Source: Lachnospiraceae bacterium
GTDB lineage: Bacteria > Bacillota > Clostridia > Lachnospirales > Lachnospiraceae
Reading direction: 5' to 3'
NCBI GenBank assembly: GCA_017626325.1
Contig: JAGAIZ010000067.1
Span: 1-64,000 of the forward strand
DNA length: 64,000 nucleotides
The position numbers and the translations under genes were made by a program. The notes below the pieces were generated by a model. The model was given only the letters and a program-made list of their open reading frames with translations, was not told where the DNA came from and made no database searches. This document shows positions 16,265-25,481 of the stretch, piece by piece; position 1 is the first letter of the stretch; the number at the start of each line of letters is the position of its first letter.

Positions 16265-18767
16265 CAGCCTCCTCCTGCGTCTGCCCGCTTTCCGCAGGCT
16301 CCGCCGCATCTATCGCCAGCAGATATTCTTCCGATTCCTCGATCGGCACCATGTTGCCCATCTCCATGATAGCGTTGACCTCACCGCGGACAATACCATG
16401 AATCTCGCCGATCACAATACCGTTGATCTGTCCTCTCACTTTGCCGTTGATGCTCACCAGACCTGTTGAACGCTGCGTCATCACAGGCATGGAGACGGTA
16501 AAGGAAGTCTTATCGATAATCTTCTCGCCAAGCAGCAGAATCTCCGGCAGGATAAACATAACGATAAAGATGGAAATCAGCGTTCCCCGTCCAAGACACT
16601 GTCCGATACCTACGATCGCCGCCTCCGAAGTCATCTGTCCGATCAGAATACCCGCAATCGCCAGCATAGAGCCTGACGTGATAATCGTCGGAAACGCGAA
16701 ATTCATCGTCTCTATGATAGCGTCTTTCTTGCTCATCTTGTCCTTCAATTCCATGAAACGCCCCGAAATTACGATGGCGTAGTCAATATTCGCACCCATC
16801 TGGATCGAGCTGACAATCAGGTAACTCATGAAGAACAGGTTCGACTCTGTAATCGCCGGGAACGAGAAGTTGATCCAGATACTTCCCTGTATTACAATAA
16901 TCAACAGCACCGGCATACCTGCGGAATTAAAGGTAAAGAGCAGCACCGCCAGTACCGCCAGAATAGAAACCACATTTACGACCACATTATCTCTGGAAAA
17001 GGTCTTGCACAGATCGTACTGGCTGGTCGACTCGCCCGCCACCAGAATCGTGCCTTCCTCATAATATTTGCGCGCAATCTCATGCATCTCATCAATAAAA
17101 GCGAAGGTTTCGTCGCCTTCCTCCGGCAGCGTCAGATAGATCAGCATACGGCTGTACTCTTCACCCTGAAGCTGCTCTTTGGCAATATTCATCTGCTGGT
17201 ACGCGTCCTCCAGCGTTTCCATCAAATCATCGTCCAGCGTCACATACCCTTCTTCTACCTCTTCATACAGGAACATAATCATATCGATCAGGGGTACGCT
17301 GTATGTAGATATGCCGTTTACAAGCTTGGCATAATTCTCGTCATTGACCGCGTACGCCGTATACAGAAGCTCCGCCACTTCATAATCCAGCTCCAGCAGC
17401 TCAGAGAACTGCCGCGCAGACAGCTTATCTGTCAGCATATAGCCATCCATCGCTTCCGTATTGGAGAGTCCCACGGAATAATCCACTTCATCCTTTGCAT
17501 CCAGTTCTTTCAGCATTTCTTTTTCTTTTTCATAATTGCCCGCAGGCACAATCAGCGCCACGAAATTGCTGTCCCCGAAGCTTTCCTGTATCATATTGTC
17601 AGCAATCTGATACTGATTCAGGATCGGAGTCGTCAGCGTACTGTAGCCGTATACATAAGGACAATTCTTCTGAATAATATAGAAAACTACCAATGCCGCC
17701 ACGAAAACAGGCGGTACCACGAATCTTGCCTTATAAGCGAATTTGCCCACAAACGGAATCTTCGGAATCAGATTCTTATGCGCCGTCTTATCCATCAGAT
17801 TGCCGAACACCACGAGAAGTCCCGGCATCAGCAGAAATACGGACATCAGACTCAAAAGAATCGCTTTGATCAGGCAGATCGCCATATCGCTTCCGATACC
17901 GAACTGCATAAACAGCATGGCAATCAGTCCGCCGATTGTCGTCAGACTGGAAGAGGATATCTCAGGAATCGCCTTACTTAAGGCCACGATCGCCGCATCA
18001 CGGATAGGCAGCGTCCTATGCTCTTCCTTATAGCGGTTACACAGAATAATCGCGTAATCAATAGACAGCGCAAGCTGCAGCACCACAGTTACCGAGTTGG
18101 ATACGAAGGAAATCGTACCGAAGACAAAATTCGTACCCATGCTGACAATAGCGGCTGACACAAATGTCAGAAGCAGTACCGGAACCTCCGCCCATGTCTG
18201 CGAGGTCAGAAGCAGTACCGCCACAACAATAATCGCAACCCATACGACGATGACGCTCATCTCAGAAGCAATGGTTTCGGAAGATTGATCGCCCAGTGAA
18301 GTGGACACATACAGATCATAGTCGGACAGATATTCTTTCAGTCCGTCCAGAGCTTCCAGACACTTATCATCCGTCTCATCATAGGCAAACGTCACATCAT
18401 AAAGAGCAGAGAAATTGTTATAATGATCAGTCGTGTTGTCAAAGGACAACATCCCGACCGTATCCATCTCCTCAATTTCCTCCGCCAGCTTTTCCGCTTC
18501 TTCATAGGTAATATTAGATACCATAAATTTGGCTGTGCCATATGTAACGAACTGTTCTTCCATCAGATCCATACCCTGTCTCGTTTCCGTCGTATCAGGA
18601 AGATACGCCGCCAGGGAATTCTCCACTGACACCCAGTTTCTTGAAAAGGCACAAAAGATTGTTAAGATAATGTAAATTAAAAAGAACAGGTTTCTTTTAT
18701 CCACAATAAAACTCGAAACTTTTATCATGACGTTAGAATCCTGTCCCTGTTCCTTAGTCTGGCTCAC
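16248..18767 (-). CDS. MMPL/RND-family membrane exporter
   Basis: An 839-residue protein with the classic MMPL layout: one N-terminal helix, a large outer loop (about 50-180), a block of helices, a second outer loop (about 350-590) and a second block of helices. Motifs such as LALSIDYAIILCNRYKEE and GANIDYAIVISGRFMEL mark the two repeated halves, each with an Asp in a membrane helix expected to carry the proton relay. It should export lipids, peptides or a surface component. The start is GTG at 18767 with AGGAGG 7 bases upstream. The C-terminal tail (about 770-802) is a run of short Gly-spaced [IV]xG units. It is coupled to the giant surface protein gene, suggesting a shared role. Confidence 0.88.
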   Translation of the reverse strand: MSQTKEQGQDSNVMIKVSSFIVDKRNLFFLIYIILTIFCAFSRNWVSVENSLAAYLPDTTETRQGMDLMEEQFVTYGTAKFMVSNITYEEAEKLAEEIEEMDTVGMLSFDNTTDHYNNFSALYDVTFAYDETDDKCLEALDGLKEYLSDYDLYVSTSLGDQSSETIASEMSVIVVWVAIIVVAVLLLTSQTWAEVPVLLLTFVSAAIVSMGTNFVFGTISFVSNSVTVVLQLALSIDYAIILCNRYKEEHRTLPIRDAAIVALSKAIPEISSSSLTTIGGLIAMLFMQFGIGSDMAICLIKAILLSLMSVFLLMPGLLVVFGNLMDKTAHKNLIPKIPFVGKFAYKARFVVPPVFVAALVVFYIIQKNCPYVYGYSTLTTPILNQYQIADNMIQESFGDSNFVALIVPAGNYEKEKEMLKELDAKDEVDYSVGLSNTEAMDGYMLTDKLSARQFSELLELDYEVAELLYTAYAVNDENYAKLVNGISTYSVPLIDMIMFLYEEVEEGYVTLDDDLMETLEDAYQQMNIAKEQLQGEEYSRMLIYLTLPEEGDETFAFIDEMHEIARKYYEEGTILVAGESTSQYDLCKTFSRDNVVVNVVSILAVLAVLLFTFNSAGMPVLLIIVIQGSIWINFSFPAITESNLFFMSYLIVSSIQMGANIDYAIVISGRFMELKDKMSKKDAIIETMNFAFPTIITSGSMLAIAGILIGQMTSEAAIVGIGQCLGRGTLISIFIVMFILPEILLLGEKIIDKTSFTVSMPVMTQRSTGLVSINGKVRGQINGIVIGEIHGIVRGEVNAIMEMGNMVPIEESEEYLLAIDAAEPAESGQTQEEADEHDR

Positions 18768-18826
18768 GTGACTGCCTCCTTCATCTCAGCAAAATACTAT
18801 ACTTTTCATATTCTCTTTTCTGCGAA

Positions 18827-18867
18827 GTTTGCAATTCTTCACTCCTGAATGCATAAGAACTGCAAAC
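18827..18867. repeat. 13-bp inverted repeat upstream of the MMPL gene
   Basis: GTTTGCAATTCTT at 18827-18839 is the complement of AAGAACTGCAAAC at 18855-18867 except for one base. The 15-base spacer and the position 60-100 bases before the GTG start fit an operator for a dimeric regulator. Confidence 0.6.
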
Positions 18868-19037
18868 AATCTTAATAATTATATATCACCGTCCATAAAA
18901 TAACAATATACAATTCCCCGCGAAAGTATATCTCTGAAAAAATATCGCTCAAAATAACCTATTTTTCTGCCCGAAAGTATATCCGACAGCAAGTGCGTAA
19001 TCCGATCCGGACAACAACGTACATCCGCACGCAACAA

Positions 19038-19072
19038 CTGCCGGCAGCATATGCTATATACGCCGCCGGCAG
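19038..19072 (-). terminator. Hairpin downstream of galE
   Basis: CTGCCGGC at 19038-19045 pairs with GCCGGCAG at 19065-19072, with an inner AGCATATGCT palindrome. The leftward T-tract is weak (TTGTTG), so it is a candidate terminator only. Confidence 0.5.
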
Positions 19073-19126
19073 TCCTTACGTTTCATGCATTATTTTCATT
19101 CTGCTCTCAAATCCGTTCGAGATTCT

Positions 19127-19199
19127 GACTTCCATTGTCTGGTCGTCATATCCATTCGGGACTCCGACTTCCATTGTCTAGTCGTCATATCCATTCGGG
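19127..19199. repeat. 39-bp in-frame duplication at the 3' end of galE
   Basis: A 34-base block beginning GACTTCCATTGTCT is present at 19127-19160 and 19166-19199, with a period of 39 bases (13 codons). One of the differences turns CAG into the TAG stop codon of galE. The reading frame continues past the stop through the second copy. Confidence 0.9.
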
Positions 19200-20194
19200 T
19201 TATTGCTCTGCCATCTCCAGGAATCCGCGCACATCTCCTTGATGCCATACTGCGCTTCCCAGCCAAGCTCTCTTTTGGCTTTCTCCGCGTTGGAATAGCA
19301 GGTTGCGATATCGCCGGGTCTTCTGTCCTTAATCACATAAGGAATCTTCACGCCCGTAGCTTCCTCGAAATTCTTCACAATATCCAGTACGCTGTATCCG
19401 GTGCCCGTTCCAAGGTTGTAAATGCACAGTCCGGCTTTCTCTTCAATCTTCTTCAGCGCTTTCACATGGCCCACCGCCAGATCTACTACGTGGATATAAT
19501 CGCGCACACCCGTGCCGTCCGGCGTATCGTAGTCGTTGCCGAACACGCCCAGCTCTTTCAGCTTGCCGACCGCTACCTGTGTAATGTAAGGCATCAGATT
19601 GTTCGGGATACCGTTCGGGTTCTCGCCGATCGTACCGCTCTTGTGGGCTCCGATGGGATTGAAATAACGAAGAAGAATCACATTCCATTCCGGATCAGCC
19701 TTCTGCATGTCAGACAGAATCTGCTCTAACATGGATTTCGTCCAGCCATAAGGGTTCGTACACTGTCCCTTCGGACACTCTTCTGTGATCGGAATGATCG
19801 CCGGATCACCATATACCGTCGCGGAGGAAGAGAATATGATGTTCTTCACGCCATGCTTGCGCATCACGTCTACCAACGTCAAAGTTCCCGCGATATTGTT
19901 CTCATAATATTCCCACGGTTTGGCTACGGACTCGCCTACCGCCTTCAGTCCCGCGAAGTGAATACAGGAATCGATCTGCTCTTTCGAAAACACTTCTTCC
20001 AGCGCTTCCCTATCCAGGATATCCGCCTTGTAAAATTTCACGGGCTTGCCGGTAATCTTCTCTACCCTCGCCAGAGACTTCTCGCTGGAATTCGCCAGAT
20101 TGTCTACCACTACTACGTCATAACCTGCATTCTGTAACTCAACTACTGTGTGGGAGCCGATATAACCGGCGCCGCCTGTAACCAAAATTGCCAT
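19178..20194 (-). CDS. galE: UDP-glucose 4-epimerase
   Basis: About 338 residues of the extended SDR family, interconverting UDP-glucose and UDP-galactose with bound NAD. The NAD motif [10 protein letters not shown] is at the N-terminus, SSSATVYGD gives the catalytic Ser, and NPYGWTK gives the Tyr-x-x-x-Lys pair. The ending [11 protein letters not shown] is the normal C-terminus of Firmicute GalE. AAGGTG lies about 7 bases before the ATG at 20194. An upstream in-frame start at 20218 adds residues that do not match the family. The stop lies inside a 39-bp repeat. A UDP-sugar pyrophosphorylase lies upstream in the same direction. Confidence 0.95.
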   Translation of the reverse strand: MAILVTGGAGYIGSHTVVELQNAGYDVVVVDNLANSSEKSLARVEKITGKPVKFYKADILDREALEEVFSKEQIDSCIHFAGLKAVGESVAKPWEYYENNIAGTLTLVDVMRKHGVKNIIFSSSATVYGDPAIIPITEECPKGQCTNPYGWTKSMLEQILSDMQKADPEWNVILLRYFNPIGAHKSGTIGENPNGIPNNLMPYITQVAVGKLKELGVFGNDYDTPDGTGVRDYIHVVDLAVGHVKALKKIEEKAGLCIYNLGTGTGYSVLDIVKNFEEATGVKIPYVIKDRRPGDIATCYSNAEKAKRELGWEAQYGIKEMCADSWRWQSNNPNGYDD

Positions 20195-20447
20195 CTCAAT
20201 ACACCTTACCTTTCTCAATATGAATCTTCATTCCCGCTCGAAGCAGTTCCGGCGGCTTGTGAATATGTTAATCCCTCCAAGCCGTCTGTCTGTCTTTGTA
20301 TTTCTTAGCTTATCCCAAGTTTACAACGTTTCCCGGATGCATTTCAATATGCGAATGTTATTCAAACCTGTCATTTTGTTATATATTCTTTTCCCATGCC
20401 ACAGTGCTTCAATCCGGGGTTCTCTGTTCAAATGCGCCTCTGACATT

Positions 20448-21674
20448 CTACAGTTCGATATGATTTTCCAGGCACAGCGCTCTGGCACTTTCTACAGAAT
20501 CGATGCCCGTCTTGTTCTTGATCGGCGCGAACTCATAATTTCTGACTACCTCATAGGGCAGACAGGAATCCAGCTCGTGAATCATATCGAGTACAAGCTG
20601 CTCGAACTTATAGCCGTTGGGCTCCTCCGGCTTCACAAGCTCTCCCTGCTCATTTAAATAAGGAATCTTCTTCTCCACGATATGAAGCGGCAGCCTGCGC
20701 GCCACGATCTCTTCCAGATCCCTGACCCTAAACAGATAATTCAGAATCACGCCGAAATTATAGGCCGGCTCTCCCTGCTCGTCCTTTGCGTCCATCAATT
20801 CCTGTGTCATTTCATAATATTCCACAATAGACGGTCTGCCGTCCTCGAGACACATCGCGCCCACCTTCTCGTCCGGCGCGTTCTTCTTCACCACCTTCGC
20901 GCCTACCGCGCTGCCCGTGGATATCGTCGCTCCCACAAAGCACGGATCCGCGATGCGCTGCAGGACATTGTCCACCGCGAAGACATTGAGCCATTCCACG
21001 CCCGCTTCTTTCATCCGGTCTGCCACGCCGCTCTTCATCATAGACAGAAACCACCCGCCGTTGCCATTGGGCGACGTGGATATTTTGTCCTTGGCCTCCA
21101 GATAGACTCTGCCCTGATAATCCGACGCGGGAGCCATATCCTGCATGAAGAAAGTCACATACTCCGGCTTATAGCCAAAGTAATCTTTTTCCTCAAAAAA
21201 AGCGACAGTCATGTCATGATTTTTGTCACTGGTCATAACACAGAGCGGTATCCAGGTCTGCGCCTGCCGCACCACTTCCAGCAGATTCTCCACCAGGCGC
21301 TGGAAAATAAACACTTCCTTCGTCAGACCGATATTGTAGACGCCCTTGGGCGCGTCAGAGCCAAGCCTGGTACCCATGCCGCCCGCCAGAAGCACCGCGC
21401 CCACCTTGCCTGCCCGGATAGCTTCCAGCCCGCACGCTGTAAACGCCTCCTTCTTCTCTTCGATTTCGGCAAGCTGCATCACCTTAATCGGCGCGATCTT
21501 TCCCCGGGGATTCAGCTCTTCCCTCTTTCCGCACAGGGACAGCACTTCAAAATCTGTCTGCTCAATCTGTGCAAGCAGCTTCTCCCGCTCCTGTTCATTC
21601 AATTCCTCATAATATTTCAGTACATGTAACTGCCCGTATTTCTCCAGCTTATCATATGCTTCCTGATATCCCAT
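20448..21674 (-). CDS. UDPGP-type UTP:sugar-1-phosphate uridylyltransferase
   Basis: About 408 residues. The nucleotide-binding motif LAGGMGTRLGSDAPKG near residue 95, then SDKNHDMTVAFFE and NGNGGWFLSM, place it in the eukaryotic-like UDPGP type 1 family, which includes UDP-N-acetylglucosamine and UDP-glucose pyrophosphorylases. It joins UTP and a hexose-1-phosphate to give a UDP-sugar, so with galE it feeds UDP-sugar synthesis. Sugar choice (glucose, GlcNAc or galactose) is not settled by sequence reading. The ATG at 21674 is preceded by GGGAAGG; the in-frame start at 21704 has no clear site. Confidence 0.85.
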   Translation of the reverse strand: MGYQEAYDKLEKYGQLHVLKYYEELNEQEREKLLAQIEQTDFEVLSLCGKREELNPRGKIAPIKVMQLAEIEEKKEAFTACGLEAIRAGKVGAVLLAGGMGTRLGSDAPKGVYNIGLTKEVFIFQRLVENLLEVVRQAQTWIPLCVMTSDKNHDMTVAFFEEKDYFGYKPEYVTFFMQDMAPASDYQGRVYLEAKDKISTSPNGNGGWFLSMMKSGVADRMKEAGVEWLNVFAVDNVLQRIADPCFVGATISTGSAVGAKVVKKNAPDEKVGAMCLEDGRPSIVEYYEMTQELMDAKDEQGEPAYNFGVILNYLFRVRDLEEIVARRLPLHIVEKKIPYLNEQGELVKPEEPNGYKFEQLVLDMIHELDSCLPYEVVRNYEFAPIKNKTGIDSVESARALCLENHIEL

Positions 21675-21732
21675 TCCGATTACCTTCCCTTTCCCCGCGG
21701 GCATTTCGCCGCTTTACGTTTAGTATATGTAC

Positions 21733-21761
21733 ATTTTAACATGAACACCCCCTGCCCTCAA
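21733..21761 (-). promoter_or_regulatory. Promoter of the UDP-sugar pyrophosphorylase
   Basis: On the minus strand TTGAGG (21756-21761) and TAAAAT (21733-21738) are 17 bases apart, about 60 bases upstream of the start codon. Confidence 0.55.
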
Positions 21762-21960
21762 CGAAATTCACCGAAAATTTTTGTTTCTTTTTTTAAGAAC
21801 CATGAGACAAAATAGGTTAAATATGATAAAATATGGGAGTATATATCTGTCTTTTATGGTAGATTTGAATAATATCTGGGGTAAATTGTGTTGCAACTGA
21901 ACCAAACGGCTGCTCTAAGGGGCGGCGCCTGTCGGAGGATTCTATAGGAGGATTACATAA

Positions 21961-24039
21961 ATGAAGAAAAGGAACACTGAGAAAAAGCCGGAAAATCATC
22001 AAAAACCAACGCACAACACGGTACCTGTCTACCGGAAGCTGGGCGTCAAGCTGATTGCTTCCTTTCTGATACCGATTCTGTTCATTATCGCCCTTGGCGT
22101 CGTATCCTACAGACAGGCTTCCAGAGCGATTATTACCAATTACGAGAGTTCCGTGGAACAGACTATGCACATGACCAACCAGTACCTGTCGCTGGCAATC
22201 GATACAGTCCGTTCCAATTATAAATCTTATCTGTCCGACGATGATCTGTCCAAATATTTCAAGGGCTTGATGGACAGCAGTGAAGGAAAGGGACTGGCCC
22301 TGAAATATACCAAGGAAGTCAGCAGAGACACCAACACCAACGACTTGATCTGCGATATTTCCTTTATTTCAGACGATCTGGTATCCATCACCTCCGCCGC
22401 GCCCACTACTTCCGCACCCTACACGGCTTATGCCGAGACGCCGGAGGGCGCTCTGGTCACCCTGAACCGTTCCAGTTACTATCTATTCGGCAACCAGTGC
22501 GATGCCGACGAAGCGCTGGGCGCGGACCCTTCCAAATATTCCCTGCGTCTTGCCAAGCATCTGACCAACGGCAGGGCAATTATGCTGATCGATTTCAGGC
22601 TGAATCTGGTCACGGATACGCTGGCTTCCTTAGATGCGGGCGAAGGCAGCTACGCCGCTTTCATCACGCAGGAAGGGACGGAATTGTATGCCGACGGCAC
22701 TTCTGCTAAGGATGGGCTTTTCACCGGAACGGATTTCTACCAGGCCGCCGTAGAGAAGCAGGAAAGCGGCATGGAATATGTGAACTATAACGGAGACACT
22801 TACCTCTTTGTTTACTCTCCGATCACCAATATGTCCGCTATGATCTGCGCGCTGATCCCGGAGTCCACGATTCTGGCACAGGCGGCAAATATCAAAACGG
22901 CAGCCATGGTTCTTGCCATCGTCGCCGTAATCATTGCCACGCTGCTTGGCTGTATATTATCCGGTCATATTAACCATAATATCTCCCAGATATTAAAACA
23001 GCTCAAGCGAGTTTCCTCCGGCGATCTGACCATTCAACTGCAAACCAAAAGCAAGGATGAATTCCGTCTTCTGGCCGACGGCGTCAATTCCATGATCGAC
23101 AGCATGAAGACGCTGATTACCAACGTCACGGATGCCGGCAATTCCCTGACACGGGCCGCCGGGCAGGTATCGGCTTCCTCCGATACCTTCCTGACAACAT
23201 CCGCGGATATCCAGGGCGCCATTTTGGAAATCGAAAACGGCGTGACCCAGCTTGACGATAATTCCGCCGACTGTCTGGCGCAGATGGATTCGTTGTCCGG
23301 CAAGATAAACGACGTTACGAAAGATACCAACGAAATCACCGCCCTGACAGAGTCCACCGGCGTCTCTATCAGCACGGGAATTTCTTCTATGAATACGCTG
23401 ACCGACAGCGCCAGAAAAACCTCGCGGATTACAGGAGAAGTCATCAACGCCATTGAGGCGCTGTCAGAGAAATCACGCTCCATCGTAGGAATCGTGGAAA
23501 GCATCAACAGCATTGCCCGGCAGACGAATCTTCTGTCCTTAAATGCCTCCATCGAGGCAGCCAGAGCAGGAGAGGCAGGACGCGGCTTCGCCGTAGTGGC
23601 CGAACAGATCAGACAGCTCGCAGACCAGTCTGCCGCTTCCGCCGGAGAAATCCAGAAAATCATAGACGATATTATTAAGAACACCGGAGAAGTCGTCTCC
23701 ATCGCAAAGGATGCGGAAGCTACCGTGGAATTTCAGGAGCAGGCCGTATCGCAGACCACAGAATCTTTCCTGAATATGGATAAACAGATTCACGCTCTCT
23801 TAGATTCCGTGGCAGAGATTTCTTCCAATATGCGCAACATGGAAGACGCACGCAACACTACGCTAAACGCGATTGAAGGAATCTCGGCGATTTCCGCCCA
23901 GACAGCCGCCGGTTCTTCCAACGTAAACGCCACCGTCGATGCACAGCGCGAGGCCATCACCACTCTGGATGCCGCTGCGGGCGTCCTTCTAAAGCGTGCG
24001 GAAGAATTAACGGAATTATTGAAGCAGTTTACTATTTAA
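21961..24039 (+). CDS. Membrane methyl-accepting chemotaxis protein
   Basis: A 692-residue receptor. A membrane helix at about 25-50 is followed by an extracellular sensory domain of about 270 residues, likely a Cache fold. A second helix at about 320-345 leads into a HAMP domain ([27 protein letters not shown]) and a cytoplasmic signalling coiled coil with tip [21 protein letters not shown]. It should pass ligand state to CheA through CheW. AGGAGG lies 9 bases before the ATG. The ligand is unknown. A lipoprotein gene follows in the same direction 86 bases away. Confidence 0.93.
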   Translation: MKKRNTEKKPENHQKPTHNTVPVYRKLGVKLIASFLIPILFIIALGVVSYRQASRAIITNYESSVEQTMHMTNQYLSLAIDTVRSNYKSYLSDDDLSKYFKGLMDSSEGKGLALKYTKEVSRDTNTNDLICDISFISDDLVSITSAAPTTSAPYTAYAETPEGALVTLNRSSYYLFGNQCDADEALGADPSKYSLRLAKHLTNGRAIMLIDFRLNLVTDTLASLDAGEGSYAAFITQEGTELYADGTSAKDGLFTGTDFYQAAVEKQESGMEYVNYNGDTYLFVYSPITNMSAMICALIPESTILAQAANIKTAAMVLAIVAVIIATLLGCILSGHINHNISQILKQLKRVSSGDLTIQLQTKSKDEFRLLADGVNSMIDSMKTLITNVTDAGNSLTRAAGQVSASSDTFLTTSADIQGAILEIENGVTQLDDNSADCLAQMDSLSGKINDVTKDTNEITALTESTGVSISTGISSMNTLTDSARKTSRITGEVINAIEALSEKSRSIVGIVESINSIARQTNLLSLNASIEAARAGEAGRGFAVVAEQIRQLADQSAASAGEIQKIIDDIIKNTGEVVSIAKDAEATVEFQEQAVSQTTESFLNMDKQIHALLDSVAEISSNMRNMEDARNTTLNAIEGISAISAQTAAGSSNVNATVDAQREAITTLDAAAGVLLKRAEELTELLKQFTI

Positions 24040-24070
24040 AGATACACAAGCAAAATATACCAGAGTATAA

Positions 24071-24108
24071 TGGAAATCCTGAGAATATCTTATTCAAAGG
24101 ATTTTCTG
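24071..24108 (+). terminator. Weak hairpin between chemoreceptor and lipoprotein genes
   Basis: GAAATCCT pairs with AGGATTTTC around an AT-rich loop and is followed by TGTTT. It could reduce readthrough into the lipoprotein gene. Confidence 0.35.
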
Positions 24109-24125
24109 TTTAGGAGGAAATTATT

Positions 24126-25481
24126 ATGAAAAAAAGAACACTGCCTATTTTTATGGCTGCGGCCATGCTCACCCTGAGCGCCTGCGGCCGGTCTGGTTCT
24201 GACAATAATGTCAACGATATCGCCACAGACAGCAGTCTGTCCGGCGCAGAAAACACCGACAATCCCGATTCGATTCAAGAAGGGGCAACAGACGCTGTGT
24301 CCGTCGGCAATACGCAGGAAGACAACAGTACTGCAGACAAGGAAACCGTCTCCGATTCTGACACAACTGTCAGTACACAGCCGACGAAGTTTTCCGTAAT
24401 TTATGAGACAGCGTCAGACCAGATTACGGCTGACGACGGCACGGTGATTCTCGTCTCCTCTATTCAATATCCTACGGTAACCAGCGAGGATGCGCCGGAT
24501 GTCGCCCAGAAAATAAACGATGACATGAGAGCCTTTCTGACTTCCTATTCTATGGATTCCGATATTGTCACCTGGGCAAAAGAAGATTACCAAAGCAGCC
24601 TCGGAGACGACGGCTGGACTTTTCAATCCTATTATAATGACACCTATGTCAAAACCACACGCATGGACGACGAAGTCATTTCCTTCGCAGTCACGCTCTA
24701 CACGTATGCAGGCGGCGCTCACGGCAGTTCGATCAGCGTCGGACGAAACTACAACGCACAGACCGGAGAACAGATCGTCTTCGGCGATTTATCCGATGAT
24801 ATTGATACGTTCCGCAGCGCGGCGCTGGATTATCTGGTTAATCTGGCTGAATCTCCCGCTTACAGGAACCGCCTTTATCCCGAGACAGGAAGAGAGGATA
24901 TCGAGAACGCCCTGTTTGCAGAAAACAAATGGTTCTTCACGAACTCAGGCATCAATTTCTTCAGCAATCCGTATGCCATCGGCCCCTACGCGGCCGGCAG
25001 CATCAACTTCACGCTTCCTTATGACGAAGCAGCCAATATGGGATTAAAGGAGACGTACGATTATCAGGGAAATTACACGCAGGAACGCTATTACACCTAT
25101 GCTTACGACGAAAACGGCAATATGGAAGCCTCCGGCGACACAGAATACAGCTTCGATCTGAACGGGGACGGCGTACCGGAAGACATCGCTTTCTACGGCT
25201 ATCTGTACTCAGAAGAAGGCTCTGCGATGTCTCTCTATATCAATGGCAGACAGTGGGGAGACGTCATTGACGCCCAGCTTGATCTGGCCGAAGGATATCT
25301 GGAAAGCACCTATGTGCTCTATGATCTGGATCCCGACGATCAGTTCGTTGAAATCGGCGTGCTCTACACCCTTTCCGGTTCTGCCGAAGACGGCGCCGAA
25401 CCGCACACCTACTTCTTCCGCTATACGACGGAGGATGAACTGATTTATCTGGGCAATATCAAGGAAGCCGCTTCCTTCTGA
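24126..25481 (+). CDS. Lipoprotein with DUF3298/RsiV-like C-terminal region
   Basis: A 451-residue protein with a lipoprotein signal (MKKRTLPIFMAAAMLTLSAC, Cys at the end of the lipobox LSAC). A disordered Asp/Ser/Thr-rich linker runs to about residue 95. Then comes a domain like DUF4163/DUF3298 found in RsiV and PdaC (VAQKINDDMRAF, YTYAGGAHGSS). Toward the C-terminus DLNGDGVPED looks like a calcium-binding loop of the dockerin/EF-hand style. It should be anchored on the outer face of the membrane; no enzymatic role is seen. AGGAGG precedes the ATG. Its last 37 bases overlap the end of the convergent glycosyltransferase gene. Confidence 0.82.
   Translation: MKKRTLPIFMAAAMLTLSACGRSGSDNNVNDIATDSSLSGAENTDNPDSIQEGATDAVSVGNTQEDNSTADKETVSDSDTTVSTQPTKFSVIYETASDQITADDGTVILVSSIQYPTVTSEDAPDVAQKINDDMRAFLTSYSMDSDIVTWAKEDYQSSLGDDGWTFQSYYNDTYVKTTRMDDEVISFAVTLYTYAGGAHGSSISVGRNYNAQTGEQIVFGDLSDDIDTFRSAALDYLVNLAESPAYRNRLYPETGREDIENALFAENKWFFTNSGINFFSNPYAIGPYAAGSINFTLPYDEAANMGLKETYDYQGNYTQERYYTYAYDENGNMEASGDTEYSFDLNGDGVPEDIAFYGYLYSEEGSAMSLYINGRQWGDVIDAQLDLAEGYLESTYVLYDLDPDDQFVEIGVLYTLSGSAEDGAEPHTYFFRYTTEDELIYLGNIKEAASF

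Larger units (their letters stand above)
18768..19177. other. Intergenic region upstream of the MMPL gene, no gene seen
   Basis: A 410-base gap with no credible coding frame apart from the post-stop extension of galE. It contains the inverted repeat at 18827-18867, two copies of CGAAAGTATATC (18921-18932 and 18972-18983), the galE downstream hairpin and the 39-bp repeat that overlaps the galE stop. Confidence 0.6.

Noticed and set aside
17082..17981. 300-codon open frame on the plus strand
   Set aside because: Lies wholly opposite the MMPL gene, whose domain motifs are unmistakable; composition is basic and His-rich.
20682..21629. 315-codon open frame on the plus strand
   Set aside because: Antisense to the UDP-sugar pyrophosphorylase, with no family-like motifs.
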